A stretch of DNA of 64,000 nt from Xanthomonas fragariae (GCF_017603965.1 NZ_CP071955.1:4023489-4087488); one strand, 5' to 3'; positions 16,348 to 25,738 are shown, counted from the first letter of the stretch. The notes: a model not told the origin generated them from the sequence alone. Program-made: numbers and translations.

Positions 16348-17142
16348 ATGACGGCGTCCGCATCTCCTGTCGTGCAGTTATCCGGTGTCCGCATCGATCG
16401 CGGCGGGCGGACGATCCTGGGTGAGGTTTCGCTCGACGTGCCGCGCGGCAGCATCACCGCCGTGCTTGGTCCCTCCGGGAGCGGCAAGTCGACGTTGCTG
16501 GCTGCGCTGACCGGCGAACTGCGTCCTGTCGCTGGCACGGTCGCCTTGTTCGGCAACCAGATTCCACGCGGTAGCCGGGCGCTGCTCGAGATGCGCCGCA
16601 ATGTCGGTGTGCTGTTGCAGGGCAACGGCTTGCTGACCGACCTGAGCGTGGCCGACAACGTCGCATTGCCGCTGCGCACCCACACCCGTCTACCGGCACC
16701 GGTGCTGCAACGTCTGGTGCAGATGAAACTGCATGCTGTGGGCTTGCTGGCTGCGGCCGATGCCTGGCCGCGCGAGCTGTCCGGCGGCATGGCGCGACGC
16801 GTGGCGTTGGCACGCGCGCTGGCGCTGGACCCACCGTTGATGATCTACGACGAACCGCTCACCGGCCTGGACCCGATCGCCTCGGGCGTGATCATGAGCC
16901 TGATCCAGCGACTCAACGACAGCCTTGGCCTGACCAGCATCATCGTCAGCCACCACGTACACGAGACGCTGCCGATCAGCGACCAGGCAGTGGTCATCGC
17001 CAATGGCGGCATCGTGTTCGCCGGCACGCCCGAGCAACTGCAGGACAGCACCGATCCGCTGGTGCAACAGTTCCTGCATGGCCAGCCGGACGGCCCGATC
17101 GCTTTCGATGCCGCGCCGCGTCGCGACCGGAGTGCTGCCTGA
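16348..17142 (+). CDS. mlaF: phospholipid ABC transporter ATP-binding protein MlaF
   Basis: This 264-residue ABC ATPase drives the Mla system, which traffics phospholipids between outer and inner membranes. Walker A is GPSGSGKST, the Q-loop region is GVLLQGNGLLTDLSV, the signature is LSGGMARRVALARAL, and Walker B is LMIYDEPLTGLDP. I use ATG 16348 because similar proteins begin shortly before the PVVQLSGVRI strand; GTG 16303 would add 15 residues. Its stop overlaps the mlaE start. Confidence 0.93.
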   Translation: MTASASPVVQLSGVRIDRGGRTILGEVSLDVPRGSITAVLGPSGSGKSTLLAALTGELRPVAGTVALFGNQIPRGSRALLEMRRNVGVLLQGNGLLTDLSVADNVALPLRTHTRLPAPVLQRLVQMKLHAVGLLAAADAWPRELSGGMARRVALARALALDPPLMIYDEPLTGLDPIASGVIMSLIQRLNDSLGLTSIIVSHHVHETLPISDQAVVIANGGIVFAGTPEQLQDSTDPLVQQFLHGQPDGPIAFDAAPRRDRSAA

Positions 17143-17891
17143 TGGCTGTGGTCGCTTCGATTCGCGCGTTCGGCCGTGCCGGACTGTTCTCGCTGACTGT
17201 GCTGCGCGGCTCGCTGCCCACGCGCGATTTCATCTCCGAGCTGGTGCGCGAGATCTACAAGGTTGGCGCGCGTTCGCTGCCGATCATCGCCGTCGGCGGC
17301 GCCTTCGTCGGCTTGGTACTGACCTTGCAAGGCTATCGCACCCTGACCACCTACGGTGCGTCGGATGCGTTGTCCACCTTGCTGGGCCTGTCGCTATACC
17401 GCGAACTGGCGCCGGTACTGACTGCCCTGCTGTTCATCGGCCGCGCCGGCAGTTCGATCGCCGCCGAGCTCGGTTTGATGCGCGCCACCGACCAAATCAA
17501 GGCGCTGGAACTGATGGCCATCGACCCGGTCGCCAAGGCCGTGGCTCCCCGGTTCTGGGCGGCGGTACTGACGGTGCCGCTGCTGACCGGCGTGTTCTGC
17601 TCGCTGGCGATCACCGGCGGCTATTTCGAGGCCGTGCACGTGCTGGGCATCGACAACGGCACGTTCTGGTCGGGGTTGAGCAATAGCGTTGACTTCTGGG
17701 AGGACTTCGGAGTGGCGATGCTCAAGTCGGCGATTTTCGGCGGCACCGCCGCGCTGGTCGCCGCCTATGTGGGCTTCCATGCCGAACCGACCATCGAAGG
17801 CACCTCGATCGCCACCACCCGCGCGGTGGTGAACGCCTCGTTGCTGGTGCTGATGTTCAACTTCGTTCTTTCAGCAATGTTGTTTAGGTGA
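17142..17891 (+). CDS. mlaE: phospholipid ABC transporter permease MlaE
   Basis: The 249-residue integral inner-membrane protein carries the MlaE family pattern: IYKVGARSLPIIAVGGAFVG, then LSLYRELAPVLTALLFIGRAGSSIAAELG and a run of C-terminal helices ending VLSAMLFR. The ATG shares a base with the mlaF stop, so the genes are coupled. It forms the transmembrane core with MlaF, MlaB and MlaD. Confidence 0.94.
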   Translation: MAVVASIRAFGRAGLFSLTVLRGSLPTRDFISELVREIYKVGARSLPIIAVGGAFVGLVLTLQGYRTLTTYGASDALSTLLGLSLYRELAPVLTALLFIGRAGSSIAAELGLMRATDQIKALELMAIDPVAKAVAPRFWAAVLTVPLLTGVFCSLAITGGYFEAVHVLGIDNGTFWSGLSNSVDFWEDFGVAMLKSAIFGGTAALVAAYVGFHAEPTIEGTSIATTRAVVNASLLVLMFNFVLSAMLFR

Positions 17892-18436
17892 GTGGAATAA
17901 CTATGGCCATGCGTGGACCACGACTCGAATTCGCCGTCGGCGCCTTTTTGCTGCTGACCCTGGCCTCGCTGCTGGTGTTGGCGGTGGCATCGACCAACCA
18001 GCGCTGGGGCTTGGGTTCCAGCCAGTACACGCTAACCGCGCGCTTCAGCCAGATCGGCCAGCTGCGTGCGCAGGCACCGGTGAAGATAGGTGGCGTGACC
18101 ATCGGCAAGGTGTCCGATATCGGCCTGGATCCGACAAAGTTCGACTCGGTGGTGACGCTGTCGCTGGACACCAAATACAAGGATCTACCCGCCGACACCT
18201 CGGCCGGCATCTTCACCAGTGGATTGCTTGGCGAAAGTTATGTCGGGCTGCAGCCGGGCGGCGACCCGGAAACGCTCAAACCGGGCGAAGAAATCGGCTT
18301 CACCCAGCCCGCAGTGGATCTGCTGCAGCTGGTCGGCAAGTACATGTTCAGTGGCGGTGGTGATAAATCCGCCGCAGACGGCCAGGCGCCAACGCCTGCC
18401 CAGACCGCTTCCCCCTCTACGGAACCGCACCAATGA
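17888..18436 (+). CDS. mlaD: phospholipid-binding MCE-domain protein MlaD
   Basis: A single N-terminal membrane anchor (FAVGAFLLLTLASLLVLAVA) is followed by one MCE domain (YTLTARFSQIGQLRAQAPVKIGG...TIGKVSDIGLD) and a hydrophilic tail. It should form the periplasmic hexamer on MlaE. The start is either GTG 17888, overlapping the mlaE stop as GTGA, or ATG 17903; the overlap favours the GTG. Confidence 0.93.
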   Translation: MSGITMAMRGPRLEFAVGAFLLLTLASLLVLAVASTNQRWGLGSSQYTLTARFSQIGQLRAQAPVKIGGVTIGKVSDIGLDPTKFDSVVTLSLDTKYKDLPADTSAGIFTSGLLGESYVGLQPGGDPETLKPGEEIGFTQPAVDLLQLVGKYMFSGGGDKSAADGQAPTPAQTASPSTEPHQ

Positions 18437-19095
18437 AAACCACCCTGATTTCCGCCATCCTGGCCTCGACCCTGCTGGTATGTGCACCGGCCACCGTGCT
18501 GGCACAGTCCGCTGCCGCCAGCGCTCCTGCGCAGGGCGCGGCAACCAAGACCGTCATCGACAGCAGCACCCGCATCATGGGCACGCTGGAACAGCGCCGT
18601 GCCGAGTTCCGCAGCAATCCGGTCGCGCTGCGCCAGTACATCGACGGCGAATTGAGCAAAACCTTCGACCGCGACTATTCGGCCCGTCTGGTGCTGGGCG
18701 TACACGGCCGCGGCGCCTCGGATGCGGACATCAAGCTGTTTGCCGATGCGCTGGCCGACAACCTGATGCAGCGTTACGGCACCGCGTTGCTGAACTTCGA
18801 AGGCAAGCCGAACTTCCGCGCCAAGTCCGAGAGCGCGCTGCCGGGCAACCGCGGCGTCAAGGTCTCCACCGATCTGCTGCGCGCCGGCAACGACCCGACC
18901 CCGGTCGATTACCTGATGCGCAATACCGGCGGCCAGTGGAAGATCTTCGACGTGATGATCGAAGGAATCTCCTACGTGCAGACATTCAAGAGCCAGTTCG
19001 ACGGCCCGCTACGCGAGAAGGGTATCGCCAAGGTCGCCGCAGAGCTGCGTAGCGGCAACCTGCAGGTCGGTGCGGCACCGGCCAATGGCAAGTAA
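18433..19095 (+). CDS. mlaC: periplasmic phospholipid-binding protein MlaC
   Basis: The 220-residue protein has a Sec signal peptide (ending VLAQSAAA) and the MlaC/Ttg2D domain: QRRAEFRSNPVALRQYIDGEL, FDRDYSARLVLG, and DYLMRNTGGQWKIFDVMIEGISYVQ. It shuttles lipids across the periplasm between MlaA and MlaFEDB. ATG overlaps the mlaD stop (ATGA). Confidence 0.94.
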   Translation: MKTTLISAILASTLLVCAPATVLAQSAAASAPAQGAATKTVIDSSTRIMGTLEQRRAEFRSNPVALRQYIDGELSKTFDRDYSARLVLGVHGRGASDADIKLFADALADNLMQRYGTALLNFEGKPNFRAKSESALPGNRGVKVSTDLLRAGNDPTPVDYLMRNTGGQWKIFDVMIEGISYVQTFKSQFDGPLREKGIAKVAAELRSGNLQVGAAPANGK

Positions 19096-19384
19096 CAGTT
19101 CCGTGCAACGCAATGGCGAGGCGCTGGTGCTCACCGGTGTGCTCGACCGTGCGGCGGTCGTCACAGCCTGGCCGCAGGCGATCGCGCAATTGAACGGCGT
19201 GCGCACGCTGGACCTTTCCGGCATCCAGCGCCTGGACAGTGCCGGCGTGGCGATGCTGTCCGAACTGGCTGCGCGGTTGCGCGGCAACGGTTCCGGTCCT
19301 TTTTCGGTGATGGGCGGGGCGTCCGGTCTGGACGAATTGCGCGCCGCTTACCGTTTGTCCCCTACCCTCGATTTTCAGGCCTGA
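19085..19384 (+). CDS. mlaB: STAS-domain protein MlaB
   Basis: The 99-residue cytoplasmic STAS protein (EALVLTGVLDRAAVVTAWPQ, then TLDLSGIQRLDSAGVAMLSEL) carries the conserved DSAG segment typical of the fold. It stabilises and activates MlaF. The start overlaps the last 11 bases of mlaC. The operon order is therefore F-E-D-C-B. Confidence 0.9.
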   Translation: MASNSSVQRNGEALVLTGVLDRAAVVTAWPQAIAQLNGVRTLDLSGIQRLDSAGVAMLSELAARLRGNGSGPFSVMGGASGLDELRAAYRLSPTLDFQA

Positions 19385-19394
19385 GCGCCACTCC

Positions 19395-20480
19395 ATGACC
19401 CAGTTCCGCTGCTTTCCCCTGTTGGCCTGCCTGTTGCTTCTTGGTGCCTGCGCCAGTCAAGCGCCCAAATTCGCCCCACCGTCGGCCAGCGCCGGCACCG
19501 CACCGGCCCAGGCGCCGGTGCGCGACGACGCCGGAATGACCGCGCAGCCGACCGCGGCTGGTGCCGCTACGCCGGATACGCTGCCTGCCACCGCCGCGCC
19601 TGCCGACCAGGCCATTGCGGATGCTGGTGCTGGTGCTGGTGCTGGTGCTGGTGCTGGTGCTGGTGCTGGTGCGCAGGGTGCGCCTACCGCCGCCGAAGGC
19701 GACTTCGATGCGTTATATGGCACGACCACGCCGCAGACCGATGCCAACGGTGCGCCTGCACAGCCCGGTGCGGCGCCGTCCTACGATCCGTGGGAGCACT
19801 ACAACCGTGGCATGCACCGCTTTAACATGGCGGTGGACCGTGGCGTGGCGCGTCCGTTGGCGACCGCCTACACCAAGGTGGTGCCGCAACCGGCGCGCCT
19901 GGGCGTGACCAACTTCTTCGACAACCTCGGCACGCCGCTGACCATGGTCAACCAGCTGCTGCAGGGCCACCCGGTGTTTGCGGTGCAGTCGCTGGGCCGT
20001 TTCGTCATGAACACCACGCTGGGTGTGGCCGGTCTGTTCGATCCGGCGTCTGCGGCAGGTATCCCGCGCCGTAGCGAAGACTTCGGTCAGACGCTGGGTG
20101 TCTGGGGTTGGCGCAATTCGCGTTACTTCGAGTTGCCGCTATTCGGGCCACGCACGGTGCGCGACACTGTCGGCCTGGGCGGCGACATTCCGCTGTCACC
20201 GTTGCGCCAGATCGACGACAGTGGCCTGCGCTTCGGATTGCAGGGCTTGCAGCTGGTGGATACGCGCTCGCAGCTGATGTCGCTAGATTCGCTACGCGAC
20301 CAAGCACCTGATGAATACGCACTGACCCGCGATGCCTGGATGCAGCGCCGTAACTATCAGATCGTGCGCGACCTGCCCAGCCATCGTGAAAAGAAAAACG
20401 AGCTACCCGACTATCTGCGCGAAGACAAGGACAGCACGGTGCCGGTGGATGCGATGCCGATCCCGCAGTGGATTCGTTGA
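19395..20480 (+). CDS. mlaA: outer-membrane lipoprotein MlaA (VacJ)
   Basis: The lipoprotein signal ends LLLLGAC. A long Ala/Pro/Gly-rich linker follows, containing eight Ala-Gly pairs, then the MlaA domain: YDPWEHYNRGMHRFNMAVDRG, LGVTNFFDNLGTPLTMVNQLLQ, and DFGQTLGVWGWRNSRYFELPLFGPRTVRD. At 361 residues it is longer than enterobacterial MlaA because of the linker and a C-terminal extension. It removes phospholipids from the outer leaflet. It sits 10 bases after mlaB, making a complete six-gene Mla operon. Confidence 0.94.
   Translation: MTQFRCFPLLACLLLLGACASQAPKFAPPSASAGTAPAQAPVRDDAGMTAQPTAAGAATPDTLPATAAPADQAIADAGAGAGAGAGAGAGAGAQGAPTAAEGDFDALYGTTTPQTDANGAPAQPGAAPSYDPWEHYNRGMHRFNMAVDRGVARPLATAYTKVVPQPARLGVTNFFDNLGTPLTMVNQLLQGHPVFAVQSLGRFVMNTTLGVAGLFDPASAAGIPRRSEDFGQTLGVWGWRNSRYFELPLFGPRTVRDTVGLGGDIPLSPLRQIDDSGLRFGLQGLQLVDTRSQLMSLDSLRDQAPDEYALTRDAWMQRRNYQIVRDLPSHREKKNELPDYLREDKDSTVPVDAMPIPQWIR
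19623..19670. repeat. (GCTGGT)8 hexanucleotide array in mlaA
   Basis: Eight perfect tandem GCTGGT units encode (Ala-Gly)8 in the MlaA linker. Because the unit is 6 bp, slippage changes linker length without altering frame. Confidence 0.95.
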
Positions 20481-20506
20481 ACGGATGAATTGGTGGGCTG
20501 CAATAC

Positions 20507-20542
20507 ACACAAAAGCTCGGGAACGATCTCGGGCTTTTGTGT
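20507..20542 (+). terminator. terminator of the mla operon
   Basis: ACACAAAAGC (20507-20516) pairs with GCTTTTGTGT (20533-20542), with further C-G pairing toward a short loop. It lies 27 bases after the mlaA stop and is symmetrical enough to act in either direction. Confidence 0.7.
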
Positions 20543-20883
20543 TGATGAAGCCAACACTGCCACTTTGGCGCTGCACACTTGTTTGCATGTATCAGGGCTT
20601 GTCAGGCTACACGTAATGTTCAAGACGTGACCTGCCGCGAGTTGAGGACACTCTAAAAAACCCAAGAAACGAGACATTCGCATCGAACCTCTGGTAAACA
20701 CAGTTAATTTTCATCGGGTGCAATGTCAGAAACCGAGGTTTTTAGAGGTTCCGTTGAATGGAGAGCGAACTGTCACCGCCCATTTAGCTCCCGGAATGCA
20801 AGCGTCTGCATAAGAGCTTATTCCGTACCAAAGAGCGAAAACGCATTGATTTTCATAGTGTCTAACTTACGTAAAAATCCCCC
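20543..20883. other. gene-free stretch downstream of mla
   Basis: No coding or repeat feature is recognised in these ~340 bases, which are AT-richer than the surroundings. Confidence 0.4.
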
Positions 20884-21325
20884 TCATGCCTGCTCATCGG
20901 CACCGGCTGCCATCGCTGATTCGTGGCTCTCGAAGAACCGTTGATCATCGCCCTTGGCGATATATGACGTGTACTCCGACTGCTGAATGAAGTGCCGCTT
21001 GTAGAGATCTGCTACAGATGCCAACGCCGCATTCACTGCATGACGCAGGTGTGCATCGTCGGCGGGGACATCGGGGGCGAAGCGATCGATGACCTGGCCG
21101 TCGCGGCCGATCAAGAATTTTTCGAAGTTCCACAGCACGCTCGGTGCCGGGTTGGGCGCGATGCCGTAGCCGGCCAGCTCTTTGCGCATCGGACCGTCGC
21201 CAGCAGGCAGGCGCTGGTCATTGCCTGGTACAGCGGATGGATGTCCGCACCGGTGATGGCGATCTTGCAAAACATCGGGAACGTGACGTCATAGGTGAGC
21301 TGGCAAAACTGAGCGATATCCGTAG
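20884..21325 (-). pseudogene. glutathione peroxidase relic
   Basis: One minus-strand frame encodes DIAQFCQLTYDVTFPMFCKI, GADIHPLYQAMTS; the next encodes AGDGPMRKELAGYGIAPNP and SVLWNFEKFLIGRDGQVIDRFAPD. Joined, these are the second half of a glutathione peroxidase (the WNFEKFL and RF motifs are diagnostic). The N-terminal third with the catalytic Cys/Sec is missing and a frameshift lies near 21215-21225. The ~40 residues after the family's normal end (DLYKRHFIQQSEYTS...) are not recognised. Confidence 0.8.
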
Positions 21326-21525
21326 AGCGCGCTGAGCATAACCGCGCTGGGCAGACGCGAGCGATACCGAGATTTTTCGCATGCACCGGATACGCGCAAT
21401 CGAATGCGGACATGCGTGCAAGAGGCGCGTGCCTGTCGTGCCGAATGCGACGCGAACGATGCATCGCCATCATTGGCATCTACCATGCCAATGCCACGCA
21501 ATTCAGCCGCGCAGCGACATTATTT

Positions 21526-21671
21526 AGAGTGGCTAAGAAACCCACTGCGCAGCCGCCAGGTGGTGGATGCGGACGGCGCGAAGAAACCGGAGTGTACGCG
21601 TGGTACATGCCGATTCCGAGCACTGACCGCGCCCGCCTGGCGGTGAGCGCAGTCGTTTTGTTAGCCGCTAT
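21526..21671. mobile_element. MITE copy A (IS427-type termini)
   Basis: The ~146-bp non-coding element starts AGAGTGGCTAAGAAA and ends GTTTTGTTAGCCGCTAT. Its right ~70 bases (ACATGCCGATTCCGAGCAC onward) are nearly identical to copies at 30273-30415 and 47486-47633. The left terminus is the most diverged of the three and no matching target duplication is seen, suggesting an older insertion. Confidence 0.85.
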
Positions 21672-21777
21672 ATAAGGGCCTCATCGCGCCCGAGGGCGCT
21701 CCTACGTCGTCCTCTCTCCTCTGCGGTGCCGTTGGCACGCAAGTAGTGGCAGTGCCGCATTGCGGCACACAGCCGGA

Positions 21778-23364
21778 TTACTCCTGCTCGTGATTGTTGT
21801 CTTCTTCGCTACTGCTAGCCGTGTCGTCGCTATCGGCATCGTCCAGCACTGCTTGCGAGTGCTCGCTGGACAAGGTTTCCACACCACGCAAACGGCGCTC
21901 GATGGTGCGGGTTTTGCGGCCTGCATCGCCCAGGGTCTTGCCGACGGTGTTGATCTGTCGTTCGGCCTTTTCCAGGATGCCGGCGAATTTGCCGAACTCG
22001 CTCTTGACCGCGCCGAGCACGCCCCACACTTCGCTGGAGCGCTTCTCGATGGCCAGGGTGCGAAAGCCCATCTGCAAACTGTTGATCAACGCGGTAAACG
22101 TGGTCGGGCCGGCAATCACTACGCGGTGTTCGCGCTGCAAGACATCGACTAGGCCGGGGCGGCGGATGGTTTCGGCGTACAAGCCCTCGGTAGGCAGGAA
22201 CATCACCGCAAAATCGGTGGTGTGCGGCGGGCAGACGTATTTGTCGCTGATCGACTTGGCCTGGATGCGGACTGCGCGCTCCAGCAAATTGCCGAGCACG
22301 CGGATCTGTTCGATATCGCCGGCTTCCTGTGCGTCGAGCAGGCGCTCGTAATCTTCGCGCGGGAACTTGGAATCGATCGGCAGCCACACCGGGGTGTCTT
22401 CGTGGCCACGGCCTGGCAGACGCACTGCGAAGTCCACCGCCTCGTTGCTGTCCGGGCGCACCCGCACGCTGCGCGAATACTGCTCGGCGGTGAGGGTCTG
22501 CTCGAGGATGTTGTCCAGCTGCACTTCGCCCCAGCCACCCCGGTGCTTGACGTTGGTGAGTACGCGCTTGAGATCGCCCACGCCGGTGGCCAGCTGCTGC
22601 ATTTCGCCCAGGCCGCGCTGCACTTGTTCCAGCCGTTCGGATACGAGTTTGAAGGAGGCATCCAGGCGCGTGTTGAGCGTGGTCTGCAGTTTTTCATCGA
22701 CGGTGGCGCGCATCAGTTCGAGCTTGCTGGCGTTGTCGTTCTGCAGATTGGCCAACTGCTGTTCCAGCGTGGCGCGCATCTCGCCGATGCGCAATTCGTT
22801 GCGCTGGGTGAGCTCGTTCAAGCGTTGGCCCAAGGCGTCGGTGAAGCGCTGCTGCGACTCACCGGCCTCCTGCCGGCCCTTGCGGGAATCTTCGGCCAGC
22901 GCTTGGCGCAAAGCGGCCATATGGGTGTCGGTCCGCGCGATCAGTTCGGTCAGTTGCTGGCCGAACACGTGGATGCGGGTTTCCTGTTGCTGGTCGAAGC
23001 CTTCCAGTTGAGTGCGCAGTTCGGTCAGGCGCAGGGTGAGCAGTTCGGCGGTGCGTTGTTGGGCCTGGCCGCTTTCTGCGCGTGCCTTGCGTGCGTCTTC
23101 GCCCAGCGCGTCGCGTAGTAGGGCCAGGCGCTGATCGGTGCGCGTGGACAATTCGGTGAGGTTGCGCGCGAAGGTCTCCAGGCGGCCGTCCTGCTGCCGC
23201 GCCAGGCCTTCGAGCTGCTCGCGCAATTCGCCCCGCCCGTCGCGTTGCTCGGCGCGCAGTGCCAGCTCCAGGCCGCTGGTGGAGGGACGTCGCAACAGTG
23301 CGATCAGCTGCAACACGAGGACTACGACGAGTAGTCCGAGAAGGATCAGGGATTCGGATGCCAT
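21778..23364 (-). CDS. rmuC: DNA recombination protein RmuC
   Basis: The 528-residue protein has an N-terminal membrane helix (LILLGLLVVVLVLQLIALL), a long coiled coil (about 40-230), then the RmuC nuclease-like domain: GDLKRVLTNVKHRGGWGEVQLDNILEQTL, WLPIDSKFPREDYERLLDAQE, and FAVMFLPTEGLYAE. RmuC limits recombination at inverted repeats. It is a single gene; the downstream 100 bases and MITE copy A separate it from the peroxidase relic. Confidence 0.95.
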   Translation of the reverse strand: MASESLILLGLLVVVLVLQLIALLRRPSTSGLELALRAEQRDGRGELREQLEGLARQQDGRLETFARNLTELSTRTDQRLALLRDALGEDARKARAESGQAQQRTAELLTLRLTELRTQLEGFDQQQETRIHVFGQQLTELIARTDTHMAALRQALAEDSRKGRQEAGESQQRFTDALGQRLNELTQRNELRIGEMRATLEQQLANLQNDNASKLELMRATVDEKLQTTLNTRLDASFKLVSERLEQVQRGLGEMQQLATGVGDLKRVLTNVKHRGGWGEVQLDNILEQTLTAEQYSRSVRVRPDSNEAVDFAVRLPGRGHEDTPVWLPIDSKFPREDYERLLDAQEAGDIEQIRVLGNLLERAVRIQAKSISDKYVCPPHTTDFAVMFLPTEGLYAETIRRPGLVDVLQREHRVVIAGPTTFTALINSLQMGFRTLAIEKRSSEVWGVLGAVKSEFGKFAGILEKAERQINTVGKTLGDAGRKTRTIERRLRGVETLSSEHSQAVLDDADSDDTASSSEEDNNHEQE

Positions 23365-23615
23365 GCGTGCAGTGTAGCGGTGCCGGTCGCAACAGCTGCG
23401 TCAGTGACGCGCGCGTTGCGGTGTCGGTCGTCGATGCAGCGGTATGGCAATCGCGATGGTCACTCGGGCGTGGTCGCCTACGCGTTGGCCGAGTGGGCGA
23501 TTGTGGGGGGCGCTGCTGCGATGATTCACTGAACCGGCGCGCAGCAGACGCATCGCAGTGCGCCGGGCAGTCGCGCATCCAGCTCAACTTGCCGCATTCA
23601 TCAGCAAAGACCCAC

Positions 23616-23997
23616 ATGCTGGAAATTTACGCAAAGCCGACTTCGATCAACGTGCGCAAGGTGCTTTGGCTGTGCAAGGAGTTGGCGCTGGACTACACGC
23701 TGCACGCGTATGGCAGCGGATTGGAGTCGGTCGATAGGCCGTCGATAGGCCAGAGTTTCGCGCGCTCAATCCTGACAGGCTGGTGCCGGTAATCCGCGAT
23801 GGCGATATGGTGTTGTGGGAAATCGAACACGATTTGTCGTTATCTCGCCACGCCCAGCCAACGCAAGGATCTGCTACCGAGCGCGCCGGTCGCACGTGCG
23901 GTGGTCGAGCAATGGATGGATTGACAAGCGACCGAACTCAACACCGCCTGGCGCCATGCATTCATGGCCAGCGTGCGCGGCAACGCGGCTGTGGTTC
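23616..23997 (+). pseudogene. glutathione S-transferase relic
   Basis: ATG at 23616 opens MLEIYAKPTSINVRKVLWLC, a typical GST thioredoxin-fold start. The continuation is scattered over all three frames: NPDRLVPVIRDGDMVLWE, then CRYLATPSQRKDLLPSAPV and a segment reading ATELNTAWRHAFMASVRGN. At least two frameshifts and an in-frame stop (TGA after 'QWMD') destroy it. Confidence 0.8.
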
Positions 23998-24006
23998 CGG
24001 ATCGGC

Positions 24007-24264
24007 ATGGCGGCCACCGCGCTGGTGCTGCTGTGGTTCAACTTCTGGGGCCACGACGCTAACGGCGCGGCGCCGCGCTTGCTTGACTGGACTGGCTTTG
24101 CTGCCGATATGGTTGGTTTTGGCGGTGCTTGGGCAGTGCAGTTGATCTATCGCAACGTGCGCCCGCCGCATCGTCCGTCCGTCCGTCCAATAAACGATGC
24201 GGCATGTCTGCGTTGTGCGGTCGACACGGCGGCGCGCTTTGGCGGCATGACCTTGCACAGATAG
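24007..24264 (+). CDS. hypothetical short membrane protein
   Basis: The 85-residue frame begins MAATALVLLWFNFWGHDANG and contains a second hydrophobic stretch (DMVGFGGAWAVQLIYRN). It follows the GST relic without a clear ribosome-binding site, and the C-terminal third looks non-coding, so it may be part of the same decayed region. Confidence 0.3.
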   Translation: MAATALVLLWFNFWGHDANGAAPRLLDWTGFAADMVGFGGAWAVQLIYRNVRPPHRPSVRPINDAACLRCAVDTAARFGGMTLHR

Positions 24265-24322
24265 CTTTGCTGCTGCGCCTTGGGCGACACTCGCGAATTC
24301 TTCAGATTTCTACGAGGTCCGC

Positions 24323-25738
24323 ATGTCGTCTTGGCTCAGGCGTAAATCCATCGATCAGGTCACCGTGCACGAAGCCGGCCGGCAGCTGGTCCGCAGCCTG
24401 AGTTGGCCGCATCTGATCGGGCTCGGCATCGGCGCGATCGTTGGCACCGGCATCTACACGCTGATCGGCGTGGGTGCGGACAAGGCCGGCCCTGCGGTGC
24501 TGTTGTCGTTCGTCGCCGCCGGCATCGTGTGCGCCTGCGCGGCGCTGGCGTATGCGGAAATGGCGACGATGATGCCGGCTGCCGGCAGCGCCTATACGTA
24601 CAGCTACACCGCACTCGGCGAGAGCATCGCCTGGGTAGTGGGCTGGAGTCTGGTGCTGGAATACTCGCTGGTGGTGAGCACGGTGGCGGTGGGGTGGTCC
24701 GGCTATTTCGTCGGCTTCCTGCAATGGCTGGGTGTACAACTGCCACACGCCTTGATCGCCGGGCCGCACGCCGGCGGCATCGTCAACCTGCCCGCGGTGG
24801 TGATCACTTTCCTGGTGGCCGGCGTGCTGATTGCCGGCACCAAGGAAAGCGCCACGCTCAACGCGGTGTTGGTGGTGCTGAAGATCGTGGCGCTGGGCGT
24901 GTTCGTGGCGATCGCGCTGCCGGCGTTCGACAGCGCCAACCTGCAGCCGTTCATGCCGTATGGCTTCTCCAAGGCGGAAGGGCCCGATGGCGTGGAGCGC
25001 GGAGTCATGGCCGCAGCGGCGATCATCTTCTTCGCATTCTATGGCTTCGATGCAATCTCCACCGCGGCCGAAGAAACCAAGAACCCGGGACGCGATCTGT
25101 CGATAGGCATCGTCGGTTCGATGATCGGCTGCACGCTGATCTATGTACTGGTGGCGCTGGCGGCGGTGGGCTCCATGAGCTTCACCGTGTTCGGTAAGAG
25201 CCCGGAGCCGTTGGCGCTGATCCTGCGCGAACTCGGCCACGGCAAGGCGGCGTTGGTGATCGGTGCGGTGGCGATCATCGCGCTGCCGACGGTGCTGCTG
25301 GCGTTTCTGTACGGGCAGAGCCGCATCTTCTTCGTGATGTCGCGCGATGGCTTGCTGCCGCGTGGGTTGTCGAAGGTCGACGTACGCACCGGCACGCCGG
25401 TGGCGACCATGTTGTTCACGGCGGTGTTGGTGGCGGCGTTGGCGGGTGTGGCGCGAATGGATGAAATCGCAGCGTTAGCCAATGCCGGAACCTTGGCTGC
25501 GTTTACCGCAGTAGCCGCGTGTCTGCTGGTGCTACGGGTGCGCGAGCCAACGCGTACGCGCTCCTTCCGCACGCCATTGGCGTGGGTGGTAGGGCCGGTG
25601 GCGATCGGCGGCTGTCTGTATCTGTTCTGGAGTTTGCCGAGTAAGACGCAGCTGTGGTTTTTGGTTTGGAATGTGATTGGGGTGGTGGTGTACGTGGCCT
25701 ATGGGCGACGCAATAGTCGGTTGGGTAAGGCTGGGTGA
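24323..25738 (+). CDS. APC-family amino-acid permease (cationic amino acid transporter type)
   Basis: The 471-residue, ~12-helix inner-membrane protein has the APC signature LIGLGIGAIVGTGIYTLIG in helix 1, MMPAAGSAYTYSYTALGE and FFAFYGFDAISTAAEETKNPGRDLSIGIV, as in bacterial CAT/YfnA-type permeases. AGGT lies upstream of the ATG. The substrate cannot be fixed from sequence; basic or small neutral amino acids are the usual choices. It is apparently monocistronic. Confidence 0.9.
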   Translation: MSSWLRRKSIDQVTVHEAGRQLVRSLSWPHLIGLGIGAIVGTGIYTLIGVGADKAGPAVLLSFVAAGIVCACAALAYAEMATMMPAAGSAYTYSYTALGESIAWVVGWSLVLEYSLVVSTVAVGWSGYFVGFLQWLGVQLPHALIAGPHAGGIVNLPAVVITFLVAGVLIAGTKESATLNAVLVVLKIVALGVFVAIALPAFDSANLQPFMPYGFSKAEGPDGVERGVMAAAAIIFFAFYGFDAISTAAEETKNPGRDLSIGIVGSMIGCTLIYVLVALAAVGSMSFTVFGKSPEPLALILRELGHGKAALVIGAVAIIALPTVLLAFLYGQSRIFFVMSRDGLLPRGLSKVDVRTGTPVATMLFTAVLVAALAGVARMDEIAALANAGTLAAFTAVAACLLVLRVREPTRTRSFRTPLAWVVGPVAIGGCLYLFWSLPSKTQLWFLVWNVIGVVVYVAYGRRNSRLGKAG

